From NCBI RefSeq assembly GCF_000696225.1, contig NZ_BAWN01000015.1:1-64000 (forward strand): a DNA stretch of 64,000 nt, read 5' to 3'. Position numbers and translations under genes: made by a program. Below, piece by piece: positions 18,765-28,542 of the stretch. Within the stretch, counting starts at the first letter, position 1, and every line of letters starts with the position of its first letter. The DNA is from Serpentinimonas barnesii (GTDB lineage: Bacteria; Pseudomonadota; Gammaproteobacteria; Burkholderiales; Burkholderiaceae_C). The notes beneath the pieces were generated by a model that was not told the DNA's origin, searched no databases, and was given only the letters and a program-made list of their open reading frames with translations.

Positions 18765-19172
18765 ATGGCCCCCTCCAACCTCGAGCCCGACCAGGGCGAA
18801 CTGCACAGCGAGATCAACATGATTCCGCTCATCGACGTGATGCTGGTGCTGTTGATCGTGTTCATCGTAACCGTGCCCGTGATCACGCACTCCATCGATG
18901 TGCAACTGCCGCGCGCCGCCACCGAAGCCCATGCGCCGCAGCCGCAGGCGGTGCGCCTGAGCGTCGATGCGCAGGGCGGTTTTCACTGGAACGACACCGC
19001 CGTGCCCGATGCCGAGCTGATGCAGCGCCTGCACGCGCTGGCGCAGCAGGTGCCGCAACCCCCGCTGCATTTAGAAGGCGACGCCGCCGCCCGCTACGAG
19101 CGGGTGGCACTGGCCTTGGCCGCCGCCCAGCGCGCCGGCGTCGAGCGGCTGGTGTTCATCACACAGCCCTGA
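18765..19172 (+). CDS. exbD: biopolymer transport protein ExbD
   Basis: A 135-residue protein with the ExbD/TolR pattern: cytoplasmic N-terminus with EINMIPLIDVMLVLLIVFIV, which carries the conserved Asp (in LIDVM) needed for proton transfer, then a periplasmic domain ending in ALAAAQRAGVERLVFIT. It is the last gene of the tonB-exbB-exbD operon. Confidence 0.95.
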   Translation: MAPSNLEPDQGELHSEINMIPLIDVMLVLLIVFIVTVPVITHSIDVQLPRAATEAHAPQPQAVRLSVDAQGGFHWNDTAVPDAELMQRLHALAQQVPQPPLHLEGDAAARYERVALALAAAQRAGVERLVFITQP

Positions 19173-19203
19173 ACCCTTGGGCCGGGGGCCAATCGCCGCC
19201 ACT

Positions 19204-19228
19204 GGTTTTTTTGCTTGAATTTTCAAGC
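19204..19228 (+). terminator. T-tract with a 7-bp palindrome after exbD
   Basis: A run of seven T (19206-19212) is followed by GCTTGAATTTTCAAGC, a 7-bp perfect inverted repeat (19213-19228). The order is not that of a classical plus-strand terminator, since the T run precedes the stem. It could end transcription on the minus strand or be a protein-binding site between exbD and the next gene. Confidence 0.25.
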
Positions 19229-19306
19229 TGGGCCCGACTCGATCGCCTGTTCTCGGTGGCATGTGCTGGCGGCTTCGCTACACTGTGAGCACAACAGGAG
19301 ATCACC

Positions 19307-20416
19307 ATGACCCGAAAACCACGCCGCGAGGGCGGCACCCCCCGCACCACCCCGCCCGATCAGGCCCCACGGGCACGCCGCACCGCCGTCGTCGGCGCGG
19401 GCATGGCCGGTGTGGTGTGCGCACGCACACTGGCACAGGCCGGCCACGAAGTGCTGCTGCTCGACAAGCACCACAGCCCCGGCGGGCGCATGGCCACGCG
19501 CCTGACCGAGTTTGGCGGCTTTGACCACGGGGCGCAGTTTTTCACCGTCACCGACGAGCGTTTCAAAAAGGCCTTGGCATTGCAACCCGAGCTGGTCGCC
19601 CAATGGCAGGTGCCCACCGTGCGCGTGCTCGACACCCTAGGGCAGACACTGGCCAGCGCCAACACCATCGAGAAAGCGCGCTGGGTCGGGGTGCGTGGCA
19701 TGAGCGAGCTGCTGCGCCAGTGGGCGCTGCCGTTGGCAGACGGCTCGCTCAAGGCCAGCAGCCACTACAGCGCCCAGGTGGTGGGCATAGAACCCGACGC
19801 CCTGCACCCCGAACAGTGGCAGTTGCGCTGCGCCGGTGGCGCGGGCTCGCAACAAGTGATTGGCGGCCTCGACCGCGTGCTGCTGGCGCTGCCAGCCCCG
19901 CAAGCGCAGGCCCTGCTGCGCGCCAGCGCCTTGGCCCCCGAGTGGGTGGCGGCGCTGGATGCGGTTGAAACCGCCCCCTGCTGGACGCTGCTGCTGGCTT
20001 TCGCCCAAGCCGCCCCGGGTGGCCCCGAACCCTTTGGCCCACACTGGCACGCCGCCAGCAGCGACCACCACCGCATCCGCTGGGTGGCGCGCGAAAACAG
20101 CAAGCCCGGGCGCTCGACCATCGAGCGCTGGACCGTGCAGGCCAGCCCGCAGTGGTCGGCCGAGCACCTGGAGGACGACGCCGAGCGCATCAAGGCCAAG
20201 TTGCTCAAAGGCTTTGCCGAAGTCACCGGCATCCGCGCCGAACCCACGCTGGCCCAGGTGCACCGCTGGCGCTACGCGCAAACGCTGCGCCCGCTCGGGC
20301 AGCCCTGCCTGTGGAACGCGGCGCTGGGCCTGGGCTTGGGCGGCGACTGGTGCCTGGGGCACCGGGTCGAAAACGCCTTCGTCTCGGGTCTGGAACTGGC
20401 CCTGGCTGCGGCTTGA
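19307..20416 (+). CDS. renalase-like FAD-dependent amine oxidase/oxidoreductase
   Basis: A 369-residue flavoprotein. The start is supported by AGGAGATCACC directly before the ATG. The FAD Rossmann motif is at about residues 27-46 ([19 protein letters not shown]), followed by [20 protein letters not shown], the arrangement seen in renalase-type NAD(P)-binding proteins. The C-terminal [20 protein letters not shown] is the second FAD-binding element. Renalases oxidise isomeric dihydro-NAD(P); the substrate of this protein is not known. Confidence 0.85.
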   Translation: MTRKPRREGGTPRTTPPDQAPRARRTAVVGAGMAGVVCARTLAQAGHEVLLLDKHHSPGGRMATRLTEFGGFDHGAQFFTVTDERFKKALALQPELVAQWQVPTVRVLDTLGQTLASANTIEKARWVGVRGMSELLRQWALPLADGSLKASSHYSAQVVGIEPDALHPEQWQLRCAGGAGSQQVIGGLDRVLLALPAPQAQALLRASALAPEWVAALDAVETAPCWTLLLAFAQAAPGGPEPFGPHWHAASSDHHRIRWVARENSKPGRSTIERWTVQASPQWSAEHLEDDAERIKAKLLKGFAEVTGIRAEPTLAQVHRWRYAQTLRPLGQPCLWNAALGLGLGGDWCLGHRVENAFVSGLELALAAA

Positions 20417-20462
20417 GCGCATTGGGTGGCTGATTGCGCGGCCTGAGCGGGTTGATCGGGTT

Positions 20463-21527
20463 GTGAGCAGCAGCCCCAGCGGCTACTGCGGCCGCTTCGC
20501 CCCCACGCCCAGCGGGCCGCTGCACGCCGGCTCGCTGGTGGCGGCGCTGGCCAGTTGGCTCGACGCGCGCGCCCACCACGGCACCTGGCTGCTGCGCTTA
20601 GAGGACGTGGACCGCCCGCGCTGCGTGCCCGGTGCCGACCGGCTGATCGTGCAGCAACTCGCCACCTGCGGCCTGCTGCCCGACCAGCCCCCCACCTGGC
20701 AGAGCGACCACGAGGCACGCTACGCCGCCGCCTTGCACGCGCTGGCCGAGCGCGGCTGGGCCTACCCCTGCCACTGCAGCCGCTCGCGCATCGAAGCCGC
20801 GCAGGCCGCCGCTGGGCTGTTGCGCCAGCGCCATGCGCCGCTGGTCTACCCAGGCACTTGCAGGCCCGAGCGGCTGGCGGGTGGCGCCCAGGGCCTGCAA
20901 GGCCCCGAGCCCTTGGGCGCTGCCTGCGCTCTAGGCAGCCACGCCAACCCGAGCACGCCCTCCAGCCCCAACACCCCCGCTTGGCGGCTGCACGTGGGCC
21001 GGGTGCAGCAGGCGCTTGGCCTGCCCGAGATTGCGCACTGGCACGACCGCCGCCTTGGGGCCCAGCAACAAGCGCTGGCGCACGAGGTGGGCGACTTCGT
21101 GCTGCGCCGCGCCGACGGCCTCTGGGCCTACCAGTTGGCGGTGGTGGCCGACGACGCCGCACAAGGCATCACGCACGTGGTGCGCGGTGCCGACCTGGCC
21201 GACAACACGGCGCGCCAACTGCTGCTGCAAGCCGCGCTCGGCCTGCCCACGCCGCACTACCTGCACGCCCCGCTGGTGCTGGGCGCCGACGGCAGCAAGC
21301 TCTCCAAGCAAAACGGCGCCGCCGCGCTGGACCTGCACCACCCGTTGACCGCCCTCAACCAAGCTGCCACCGTGCTCGGCCTGCCTGCCCACGCCGGCCC
21401 CCTGCCGCAGGCGCTGGCCGACTGGACCGGGCACTGGGCGCGCTTCTGGGAGAAGAAAACCGTAGGCTGCCCCCTCACTGCAACAATCCAGTCAGTAGGG
21501 GCGAACGTGGCTCAACGAATGGATTGA
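20463..21527 (+). CDS. gluQ: glutamyl-Q tRNA(Asp) synthetase
   Basis: A truncated GluRS paralogue of 354 residues that attaches glutamate to queuosine in tRNA-Asp. A GTG at 20463 is the best start, just ahead of [20 protein letters not shown] with the HIGH-like motif PLHAG. The zinc site CHCSRSRI plus YPGTC is present, and [13 protein letters not shown] is the KMSKS-like loop. The last roughly 20 residues look unlike the family and run 53 nt into the 3' end of the convergent PIN toxin gene, so the C-terminus may have been altered by insertion of that module. Confidence 0.9.
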   Translation: MSSSPSGYCGRFAPTPSGPLHAGSLVAALASWLDARAHHGTWLLRLEDVDRPRCVPGADRLIVQQLATCGLLPDQPPTWQSDHEARYAAALHALAERGWAYPCHCSRSRIEAAQAAAGLLRQRHAPLVYPGTCRPERLAGGAQGLQGPEPLGAACALGSHANPSTPSSPNTPAWRLHVGRVQQALGLPEIAHWHDRRLGAQQQALAHEVGDFVLRRADGLWAYQLAVVADDAAQGITHVVRGADLADNTARQLLLQAALGLPTPHYLHAPLVLGADGSKLSKQNGAAALDLHHPLTALNQAATVLGLPAHAGPLPQALADWTGHWARFWEKKTVGCPLTATIQSVGANVAQRMD

Positions 21528-21918
21528 CCACAGTCACTCCGCGCCAGATAAAGCCATTCTGAAAGTCTTCCGAGAGCAGCAGCCGGCAGTGGTTCTCTGC
21601 GGCGACGGCCAAAATCAAGGCGTCCCACATCGGTAGCTGATGATCGACGGTCAAGTCGAGTGCCGACTGAAAAGCAAACCAGGTGGAATCTGCCACCTCG
21701 AAGCTGTCAGCCCAACTCAGCACCGCTGCGCGAGTTTGCGCGGCAGGGCGCTTGGCTTTGCCCGTCAGGATGCGAGAAAGCTCTCCCAGAGTCTGCGCCG
21801 GAAGGACAACTTTATTGCTGGACAGTCGCTCGATCAATTGCATGGCCGTGCTGCAGCGCAACTCATCGCCAAGCCCTTCGGCGTAGGCTAGGATGTTGGT
21901 GTCGAGGGCAACTCTCAC
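21475..21918 (-). CDS. PIN-domain toxin (VapC-like)
   Basis: A 147-residue PIN-domain ribonuclease. The acidic residues expected for the metal site are visible: Asp in [11 protein letters not shown] at the N-terminus, Glu in [10 protein letters not shown], and Asp in [11 protein letters not shown] and LLSEDF. Such toxins cleave tRNA or rRNA. It is preceded 3 nt upstream by its antitoxin and overlaps the end of gluQ on the opposite strand by 53 nt. Base composition is lower in GC than the neighbours, which fits horizontal arrival. Confidence 0.88.
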   Translation of the reverse strand: MRVALDTNILAYAEGLGDELRCSTAMQLIERLSSNKVVLPAQTLGELSRILTGKAKRPAAQTRAAVLSWADSFEVADSTWFAFQSALDLTVDHQLPMWDALILAVAAENHCRLLLSEDFQNGFIWRGVTVVNPFVEPRSPLLTGLLQ

Positions 21919-21921
21919 CGC

Positions 21922-22158
21922 TCAGCCCTCGTACAACTCATCGCGCGTCCAATTGCGCGCCCCACTGGATTTTTGCTGACGCAGCCGTCCGAGCAAGTCG
22001 AGTTTGGCTGCCTCGCGTTCGCTGCAGCCAGAATGTGCGGGAGAAATGGTGGCAACCGGTTTGCCCCGCGACAAAACCGTAATGACTGCGCCGGTTGCGA
22101 CATCGCGCAGCACGTTAGAAAAATGGCGATTGGCGTCGCCGGCAGAAATGGTTTTCAT
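21922..22158 (-). CDS. Phd/YefM-family antitoxin
   Basis: A 78-residue antitoxin. MKTISAGDANRHFSNVLRDV matches the DNA-binding N-terminus of Phd/YefM proteins and VITVLSRGKPVATISPAHS the following beta strands. The C-terminal tail (RNWTRDELYEG) would wrap the PIN toxin. The pairing of a Phd-type antitoxin with a PIN toxin is a common hybrid. A palindrome directly upstream is the likely autorepression site. Confidence 0.85.
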   Translation of the reverse strand: MKTISAGDANRHFSNVLRDVATGAVITVLSRGKPVATISPAHSGCSEREAAKLDLLGRLRQQKSSGARNWTRDELYEG

Positions 22159-22172
22159 CTGGATTCCACAAA

Positions 22173-22189
22173 GTAGTGTTCAGCACTAC
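22173..22189. promoter_or_regulatory. palindromic operator of TA pair 2
   Basis: GTAGTG-TTCAG-CACTAC is a perfect 6-bp inverted repeat 14 nt upstream of the antitoxin start. Read on the minus strand it follows GATAATGT, a possible minus 10 element. Antitoxins of the Phd type usually bind such a site to repress their own operon. Confidence 0.5.
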
Positions 22190-22293
22190 ATTATCGCCTA
22201 GGGTGCTATGCCTATGCGGACAGCCCTGCGGTGCTGCTTGATCCAGGGCAATCTTTAGCCCGCCTTGGGTGCCACCTGCCTACAATCGGGCGC

Positions 22294-23016
22294 GTGAAAC
22301 CCGAAAGCCCCACCCCTGACTGCACTGGCGCCACCTCGCGCCCCCGAATCAAGAGCTTTGTCAAGCGCGGCGGGCGCACCACCACCGCCCAGGCGCGTGC
22401 TTGGGCCGAACTGGGGGCGCGCTACCTGCTGCCCTACGCGCCACAGCCGCTGCAACCCGAGCCGGTGTTTGGCCGCCAAGCGCCCTTGATTTTGGAGATC
22501 GGATTTGGCATGGGCGAGGCCAGCGCCCACATCGCCCGCTTGCGCCCTAGCGACGATTTTTTGTGCTGCGAGGTGCATGCACCCGGCGTGGGGGCGCTGC
22601 TCAAGCGCATCGACGAGCAGGGCCTGGGCAACGTGCGCATCGTGGCGCACGACGCGGTGGAGGTGCTGCAACACATGCTGCCCGAAGGCTCGCTGGCGGG
22701 CGTACACATTTTCTTCCCCGACCCTTGGCACAAGCTGCGGCACCACAAGCGCCGCCTGCTGCAGCCGCCGCTGGTGGCGCTGCTGGCCAGCCGCCTGCAG
22801 CCCGGTGCCTACCTGCACTGCGCCACCGACTGGCAGCCCTACGCCGAGCAGATGCTGCAGGTGCTGGGGGCCGAGCCGCTGCTGGCCAATACCGCCAGCG
22901 CCGCCGGCTTGGGCGGCTATGCCCCCAAACCCGACTACCGCCCCCTGACCAAGTTTGAGCAGCGTGGGCTGCGCCTGGGGCATGGGGTCTGGGATCTGGT
23001 GTTCGTGCGCCGCTGA
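22294..23016 (+). CDS. trmB: tRNA (guanine-N7-)-methyltransferase
   Basis: A 240-residue enzyme making m7G46 in tRNA, started at the GTG at 22294. [18 protein letters not shown] is the conserved N-terminus, [15 protein letters not shown] the SAM motif, [16 protein letters not shown] the TrmB signature, and [12 protein letters not shown] the C-terminal motif with the TxxE-type element. A TACAAT minus 10-like hexamer lies at 22281-22286. Confidence 0.95.
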   Translation: MKPESPTPDCTGATSRPRIKSFVKRGGRTTTAQARAWAELGARYLLPYAPQPLQPEPVFGRQAPLILEIGFGMGEASAHIARLRPSDDFLCCEVHAPGVGALLKRIDEQGLGNVRIVAHDAVEVLQHMLPEGSLAGVHIFFPDPWHKLRHHKRRLLQPPLVALLASRLQPGAYLHCATDWQPYAEQMLQVLGAEPLLANTASAAGLGGYAPKPDYRPLTKFEQRGLRLGHGVWDLVFVRR

Positions 23017-23091
23017 GCGCTGCCGTCGCGGCCAAGCCCAAGCCCCGTCTGCCACCTCACGCCCCTCGCATCTGCTTGGCACCCCAACTCC

Positions 23092-24255
23092 ATGAACGCC
23101 CTGCTCCCCACCAACTTCGACCCGCGCTGGCTCAACGGGCTGGACGCGCTGGCCGAGCAGTCCATCGGCCTGTCGGAGCCCAACCCGCGTGTGGCCTGCC
23201 GCATCATCGCCCCGGACGGGCGCGCTTTCGAGGGCCACACCCAGCACGCCGGTGGTCCGCACGCCGAGGTGATGGCGCTGCGCGCTGCGGCTGCCGCCGG
23301 GGCCGACCTGCGCGGGGGCAGCGCCGTGGTTACGCTGGAGCCGTGCAGCCACCACGGCCGCACCCCGCCCTGTTGCGAGGCGCTGATAGCAGCCGGGCTG
23401 GCGCGGGTGCTGGTGGCGCTGCCCGACCCCAACCCGCTGGTGGGCGGGCGCGGCATCGAGCGCCTGCGCGCTGCCGGGCTGGAGGTGCAGGTGCTGCCCC
23501 CCGCGCACCCGCTGGCCACGGCCACGCGCGAATTGAATCTGGGTTTTTTGAGCCGTATGGAGCGCGGCCGGCCTTGGCTGCGGCTCAAAGTCGCCGCCTC
23601 GCTGGATGGCCGCACCGCGCTGCCCAACGGGGCCAGCCAGTGGATTACGGGCACCGATGCGCGCACCGATGGCCACCGCTGGCGCCGTCGCGCCGGTGCG
23701 CTGCTCACCGGCATTGGCACCGTGCGCGCCGACGACCCCCGGCTCGACGTGCGCTTGGTGCCGACAGCGCGCCAGCCGGTGCGGGTGCTGCTCGATGCGC
23801 ACCTGGCCGTTGACCCCCAAGCGCGCATGCTGCAGCCACCGGGGCCGGTCTGGCTCTACTGCGCCCGCGATGCCGCCAACACCCCCCACCGCGCCGCCCT
23901 GCAAGCGCTGGGGGTGCAGGTGATCGACTGCCCAGCCGCAGGCGCGCCGCTGCGCCTTGATCTGGAGCACCTGCTGCGCGATCTGGCTGCGCGCGAAATC
24001 AACGAGCTCCACCTAGAAGCCGGGCCGGGCCTGAACGGGGCCTTTTTGCGCGCCGGGCTGGTCGATGAGCTGCTGCTCTACCTGGCCCCGACCCTGCTCG
24101 GCCCCGGTGCCCCGCTGGCGCAGCTCGACGCGCTGCAAGCCCTCAGTGGCGGCCTGCCGCTGGCTTTCACCGACTGCAGCGCCATCGGCCCCGACTTGCG
24201 CATCCGCGCCCGCGTGCTGCCCCGGCCTGCGGACGGCGTGGGCGCCGGGCCGTAA
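23092..24255 (+). CDS. ribD: bifunctional diaminohydroxyphosphoribosylaminopyrimidine deaminase / reductase
   Basis: A 387-residue RibD for the second and third steps of riboflavin synthesis. The N-terminal deaminase has the zinc ligands in HAGGPHAEVMAL and EPCSHHGRTPPCCEAL. The reductase domain starts at about residue 160 with RPWLRLKVAASLDGRTALPN and has GIGTVRADDPRL and LEAGPGLNGAFLRAGLVDEL. No FMN riboswitch was found before it. The other riboflavin genes lie about 15 kb away on the minus strand. Confidence 0.96.
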   Translation: MNALLPTNFDPRWLNGLDALAEQSIGLSEPNPRVACRIIAPDGRAFEGHTQHAGGPHAEVMALRAAAAAGADLRGGSAVVTLEPCSHHGRTPPCCEALIAAGLARVLVALPDPNPLVGGRGIERLRAAGLEVQVLPPAHPLATATRELNLGFLSRMERGRPWLRLKVAASLDGRTALPNGASQWITGTDARTDGHRWRRRAGALLTGIGTVRADDPRLDVRLVPTARQPVRVLLDAHLAVDPQARMLQPPGPVWLYCARDAANTPHRAALQALGVQVIDCPAAGAPLRLDLEHLLRDLAAREINELHLEAGPGLNGAFLRAGLVDELLLYLAPTLLGPGAPLAQLDALQALSGGLPLAFTDCSAIGPDLRIRARVLPRPADGVGAGP

Positions 24256-24259
24256 AGCC

Positions 24260-25240
24260 GTGGCCCACGTTCCCAAAAACCCGGCCATCCCGATGCGCGG
24301 CGGGGTCTCGCCCAGTTGCCTGGCGCTGCCGCAGATGCGCCAACCGCCCTGGCCCACGCTGCTCGACTATCTGGCCCAGCGCCTGCCGCGCATCCCCCGC
24401 GCGCTGTGGCAACAGCGCCTAGCCGACGGCCTGGTGTGCGCCGAAGACGGCCGCGCCCTGGCACCCAACAGCCCCTACCTGGGCGGCAGCCGCATCTACT
24501 ACTGGCGCGATCTGCCCGATGAGCCCCCCATCCCCTTCGAAGCCACGGTGCTGCACCGCTGCGCGCACCTGGTGGTGGCCGACAAGCCGCATTTTTTGCC
24601 CGTGACCCCGGGCGGGCGCTACGTGCAGCAAACGCTGCTGGTGCGCCTCAAACAGCAACTGGGCCTGCCCGATTTGAGCCCGCTGCACCGCCTAGACCGC
24701 GAAACCGCCGGACTGGTGCTGCTGTGCGTGCAGCCGGCCGAGCGCGACGCCTACCAGCGCCTGTTTCGCCAGCGCCAGGTGCACAAAGACTACGAAGCCA
24801 TTGCCCCAGCCGCCCCGCACCTGGATTGGCCGCAGGTGCGGCGCAGCCACATCCGCGAGTGCGAAGGCGCTTTTTACAAAATGCACGAAGCCCTGCCAGA
24901 CGAGGGCTGGCCCGACAACAGCGAAACCCACATCGACATGCTGGAGCGACGCGGGGCTTGGGCGCGCTACCGGCTGCAACCCGTGAGCGGGCGCCGGCAC
25001 CAGTTGCGCGTGCACATGCTGGGGCTGGGCTTGCCGATCGTGGGCGACCAGTTTTACCCCGAGGTGCGGCGCGCGCCCGGCCAAGCCGAAGACTACGCCG
25101 AACCGCTGCGCCTGCTGGCGCGCGCCATCGCCTTCACCGACCCCATCACTGGGCAGGCGCGGCACTTCGAGAGCGCGCGCACGCTGGCTTGGCCCAGCGC
25201 TGCGAGCCCGAGCGCCAAGCTGCGCCCACCAGAAGGCTGA
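24260..25240 (+). CDS. RluA-family pseudouridine synthase
   Basis: A 326-residue protein from the GTG at 24260, 4 nt after the ribD stop; the ATG at 24293 is the alternative and would remove 11 residues. The catalytic motif SPLHRLDRETAGLVLL contains the nucleophilic Asp. VHKDYEAIAP and SGRRHQLRVHMLGLGLPI are the other RluA motifs. It modifies uridine in rRNA or tRNA; the site is not predictable here. An N-terminal S4 domain is not evident. Confidence 0.9.
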   Translation: MAHVPKNPAIPMRGGVSPSCLALPQMRQPPWPTLLDYLAQRLPRIPRALWQQRLADGLVCAEDGRALAPNSPYLGGSRIYYWRDLPDEPPIPFEATVLHRCAHLVVADKPHFLPVTPGGRYVQQTLLVRLKQQLGLPDLSPLHRLDRETAGLVLLCVQPAERDAYQRLFRQRQVHKDYEAIAPAAPHLDWPQVRRSHIRECEGAFYKMHEALPDEGWPDNSETHIDMLERRGAWARYRLQPVSGRRHQLRVHMLGLGLPIVGDQFYPEVRRAPGQAEDYAEPLRLLARAIAFTDPITGQARHFESARTLAWPSAASPSAKLRPPEG

Positions 25241-25315
25241 CCCCACCGCATCGGCCAGCCAAACCGGGGCCGACTGACCCTGAAGACCCCCGGGTGCCCT
25301 AGGTTCGCGGCCGCC

Positions 25316-27955
25316 TCAAACCCGCTCGCGCACCCAGCCCGCCACACTGGCCAGCGCCTGCGGCAGCGCCTGCGCGTCGGTGCCGCCGGCCATGGCCAGA
25401 TCGGGCTTGCCGCCGCCCTTGCCGCCCACCTGCTGCGCCACGAAGTTCACCAGCTCGCCCGCCTTGAGGCGGCCCATGCAGTCGGGTGTCACGCCAGCAG
25501 CCAACTGCACCTTGCCGCCCTCCACGGCGGCCAGCACGATGGCGGCGCTGCCCAAGCGGGCCTTGAGCCGGTCCAGCGTCTCGCGCAGCGCCTTGGCGTC
25601 GGCCCCTTGCAAGCGGGCGGCCAGCACCTGCACCCCGCCCACCTCGACCGCCTGCGCCAGCAGCTCATCGCCCTGGGAAGCCGCCAGCTTGCCCTTGAGC
25701 GCCGCCACCTCTTTTTCCAGCGCCCGCACCTGCTCCAGCACGGTGTGCAGGCGCGGCACCAGCTCGGGCACCGGGGCCTTGAGCGCCTCGGCCACCGCCG
25801 CCACGCTGGCCTCAAGCTGCTGCAGGTAGGCCAGCGCGTGCGCGCCGGTCACGGCCTCGATGCGCCGCACCCCGGCCGCCACCCCGCCCTCGGAGACGAT
25901 CTTGAACAGCCCGATGTCGCCGGTGGCGCGCACGTGGGTGCCGCCACAGAGCTCGCGGCTGCTCCCTATATCGAGCACGCGCACGAATTCACCGTATTTT
26001 TCGCCAAACAGCATCAGCGCGCCAGACTGCTGGGCGCGCTCCAGGTCCATCAGCCGCGCCTCGGTGGCTTGGTTGGCCAGAATCTGCGCGTTCACCTTGG
26101 TTTCGATGGCGCGGCATTCGGCCTCGCTCAGGGGCGCGTGGTGCGCAAAGTCAAAGCGCGTGCGCTCGGGCGTGACCAGCGAGCCTTTTTGTTGCACGTG
26201 CTCGCCCAGCACCTCGCGCAAGGCCAGGTGCAACAAGTGGGTGGCGCTGTGGTTGCGCACGATGGCGGCGCGGCGCGCCTCGTCCACCTCGGCCAGCACG
26301 TGGTCGCCCACGGCCAGCGTGCCGGCCTCCAGTTGCCCATGGTGGCCATAGACATCGGACTTGATTTTTTGCGTATCGAGCACCGCAAAGTGCGCCGAGC
26401 CGCTGTGCAGGCGGCCGCTGTCGCCCACCTGGCCGCCGGATTCGGCATAAAAAGGCGTGGCCTCCAGCACCACCACCCCGGCCTGCCCGTGCCGGAGTTC
26501 GGCCACCGGCAGCCCGTCGTGGTAGAGCGCCAGCACCTTGGCGCTGGCCTGTAATGCGCCGTAGCCGACGAACTCGTTGCCGTGGCCCGCGTAGTCGAGC
26601 CCGCGCTCCATCTTGAACTTGCCCGCCGCGCGCGCTTGGGTTTTCTGGCGCTCCATGGCGGCGTGGAAACCGGCCTCATCCACCGCCAGGCCGCGCTCGC
26701 GGCACACATCGTGCGTCAGGTCGAGCGGGAAGCCGTAGGTGTCGTGCAGCTTGAAGGCCACGTCGCCCGGCAGCACGGCGTTTCCGCCGGCCAGCGCCGT
26801 TTCCAGCAGTTGCATGCCGTTTTCCAGCGTTTCGTAAAAGCGCTCCTCCTCGATCTGCAACAGACCGGCGATGCGCGCCGCGCTGGCGGCCAAGTGCGGA
26901 TAGGCGCCGCCCATTTGCTCCACCAACTCGGGCAGCAGCCGGTGCAAAAACGGCACCATGCAACCCAGCTTGTAGCCGTGCCGGATGGCGCGCCGGATGA
27001 TGCGCCGCAGCACGTAGCCGCGCCCCTCGTTGGCGGGCAGCACGCCGTCGGCGATCAAAAAAGCGCTGGCGCGCAGATGGTCGGCAATCACGCGCAGCGA
27101 AGGGCTTTCTGGGTCGGCCGTGCCGGTCACGCGCGCCGCCCCTTGCACCAAGGCCTGAAACAGGTCGATCTGGTAGTTGCTGTGCACGTGCTGCAACACC
27201 GCCGCCAGCCGCTCCAGCCCCATGCCGGTATCCACACAGGGCGCAGGCAGCGGCTTGAGCGTGCCGTCGGTCTGCATGTCGAACTGCATGAACACGTGGT
27301 TCCAGATTTCGATGTAGCGGTCGCCGTCGGCCTCGGGGCTGCCGGGTGGGCCGCCCGCCACCTCGGGGCCGTGGTCGTAGAAAATCTCGGAGCAGGGGCC
27401 GCAGGGGCCGGTGTCGGCCATCATCCAAAAATTATCAGACTGGTACTTGCCGCCCTTGTTGTCGCCAATGCGCACCACGCGCTCGGGCGGCAGGCCGATT
27501 TCTTGGGTCCAGATCTCGTAGGCTTCGTCGTCGTCGATATACACCGTGGCCCAGAGCCGATCGGCGGGCAAGCCATAGACTTGCGTGAGCAGCTCCCAGC
27601 CCCAGTGCAGCGATTCGCGCTTGAAGTAGTCGCCAAAGCTCCAGTTGCCCAGCATCTCGAAAAAGGTGTGGTGGCGTGCGGTATAGCCCACGTTTTCCAA
27701 GTCGTTGTGCTTGCCCCCGGCGCGCAGGCAGGCCTGCACCGAAGCCGCGCGCACGTAGGGCCGACGGTCGGTGCCCAGGAACACGTCCTTGAACTGCACC
27801 ATGCCGGAGTTGGTGAACATCAGCGTCGGGTCGTTGGCGGGCACCAGCGGGCTCGAGGGCACCACGCTGTGGCCGCGCTGGGCAAAGAAGTCCAGAAAGG
27901 TCTGGCGAATCTCGGCCACGGAGGCCACGGGCGGGGTCAGGGTGCTGGAGGTCAT
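25316..27955 (-). CDS. alaS: alanyl-tRNA synthetase
   Basis: An 879-residue AlaRS from the ATG at 27955. [20 protein letters not shown] and [19 protein letters not shown] form class II motif 1, and [20 protein letters not shown] motif 2 region. The editing domain carries [15 protein letters not shown] and the CGGTHV zinc motif. The C-terminal oligomerisation domain ends with [15 protein letters not shown]. It is convergent with the pseudouridine synthase gene and divergent from folA, with about 60 nt between starts. Confidence 0.98.
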   Translation of the reverse strand: MTSSTLTPPVASVAEIRQTFLDFFAQRGHSVVPSSPLVPANDPTLMFTNSGMVQFKDVFLGTDRRPYVRAASVQACLRAGGKHNDLENVGYTARHHTFFEMLGNWSFGDYFKRESLHWGWELLTQVYGLPADRLWATVYIDDDEAYEIWTQEIGLPPERVVRIGDNKGGKYQSDNFWMMADTGPCGPCSEIFYDHGPEVAGGPPGSPEADGDRYIEIWNHVFMQFDMQTDGTLKPLPAPCVDTGMGLERLAAVLQHVHSNYQIDLFQALVQGAARVTGTADPESPSLRVIADHLRASAFLIADGVLPANEGRGYVLRRIIRRAIRHGYKLGCMVPFLHRLLPELVEQMGGAYPHLAASAARIAGLLQIEEERFYETLENGMQLLETALAGGNAVLPGDVAFKLHDTYGFPLDLTHDVCRERGLAVDEAGFHAAMERQKTQARAAGKFKMERGLDYAGHGNEFVGYGALQASAKVLALYHDGLPVAELRHGQAGVVVLEATPFYAESGGQVGDSGRLHSGSAHFAVLDTQKIKSDVYGHHGQLEAGTLAVGDHVLAEVDEARRAAIVRNHSATHLLHLALREVLGEHVQQKGSLVTPERTRFDFAHHAPLSEAECRAIETKVNAQILANQATEARLMDLERAQQSGALMLFGEKYGEFVRVLDIGSSRELCGGTHVRATGDIGLFKIVSEGGVAAGVRRIEAVTGAHALAYLQQLEASVAAVAEALKAPVPELVPRLHTVLEQVRALEKEVAALKGKLAASQGDELLAQAVEVGGVQVLAARLQGADAKALRETLDRLKARLGSAAIVLAAVEGGKVQLAAGVTPDCMGRLKAGELVNFVAQQVGGKGGGKPDLAMAGGTDAQALPQALASVAGWVRERV

Positions 27956-28014
27956 GGTCGGGCGCTCGGTAAAAGCTGGCATTTTATTCGCCTGCCTCGG
28001 CTATGCTCACGCCC

Positions 28015-28542
28015 ATGCGCCTGAACCTGATTTACGCCCGCGCCGCCAATGGTGTCATTGGCCTGCACAACCGCCTGCCCTGGCATTTGCCCGAAGATTT
28101 GGCGCACTTCAAGCGCCACACCTTGGGCTGCCCGGTGCTCATGGGCCGCGCCACCTGGGACGGCCTGCCGCCGCGTTTTCGGCCCCTGCCTGGGCGGCCC
28201 AATCTGGTGCTCACACGCCACCCAGAGCGCGCCGCTGCCCTGCAAGCCCAAGGGGCCCTGCCCTGCTCCAGCCTAGAGGATGCGCTGGCCCAGTGCGCCC
28301 AGATGCAGCCACCGCCAGCCGAGGTGTGGGTGATCGGCGGCGCGCAGCTCTATGCGCAAGCGCTGCCCTTGGCCAACCGGGTGCTGGCGACTGAAATCTG
28401 GGCCGACTTTGAGGGCGATGCCTACGCCCCGCCGCTGGGCCCCGAGTGGCAGGAGTGCAGCCGCGAGCCCCTTACCAGCGCCAGCGGCTTGCGGCTGGAT
28501 TTTGTCTGCTACCAGCGCCAGCCGGTGCCCGCCAGCGGCTAG
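28015..28542 (+). CDS. folA: dihydrofolate reductase
   Basis: A 175-residue DHFR that makes tetrahydrofolate. LNLIYARAANGVIGLHNRLP and WHLPEDLAHFKRHTLGCPVL form the substrate site with the catalytic Asp in PEDL. MGRATWDGLP, NLVLTRHP and VWVIGGAQLYAQALP are the NADPH-binding motifs. ATG at 28015 is chosen over one at 28003 to match the family start. Confidence 0.96.
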   Translation: MRLNLIYARAANGVIGLHNRLPWHLPEDLAHFKRHTLGCPVLMGRATWDGLPPRFRPLPGRPNLVLTRHPERAAALQAQGALPCSSLEDALAQCAQMQPPPAEVWVIGGAQLYAQALPLANRVLATEIWADFEGDAYAPPLGPEWQECSREPLTSASGLRLDFVCYQRQPVPASG

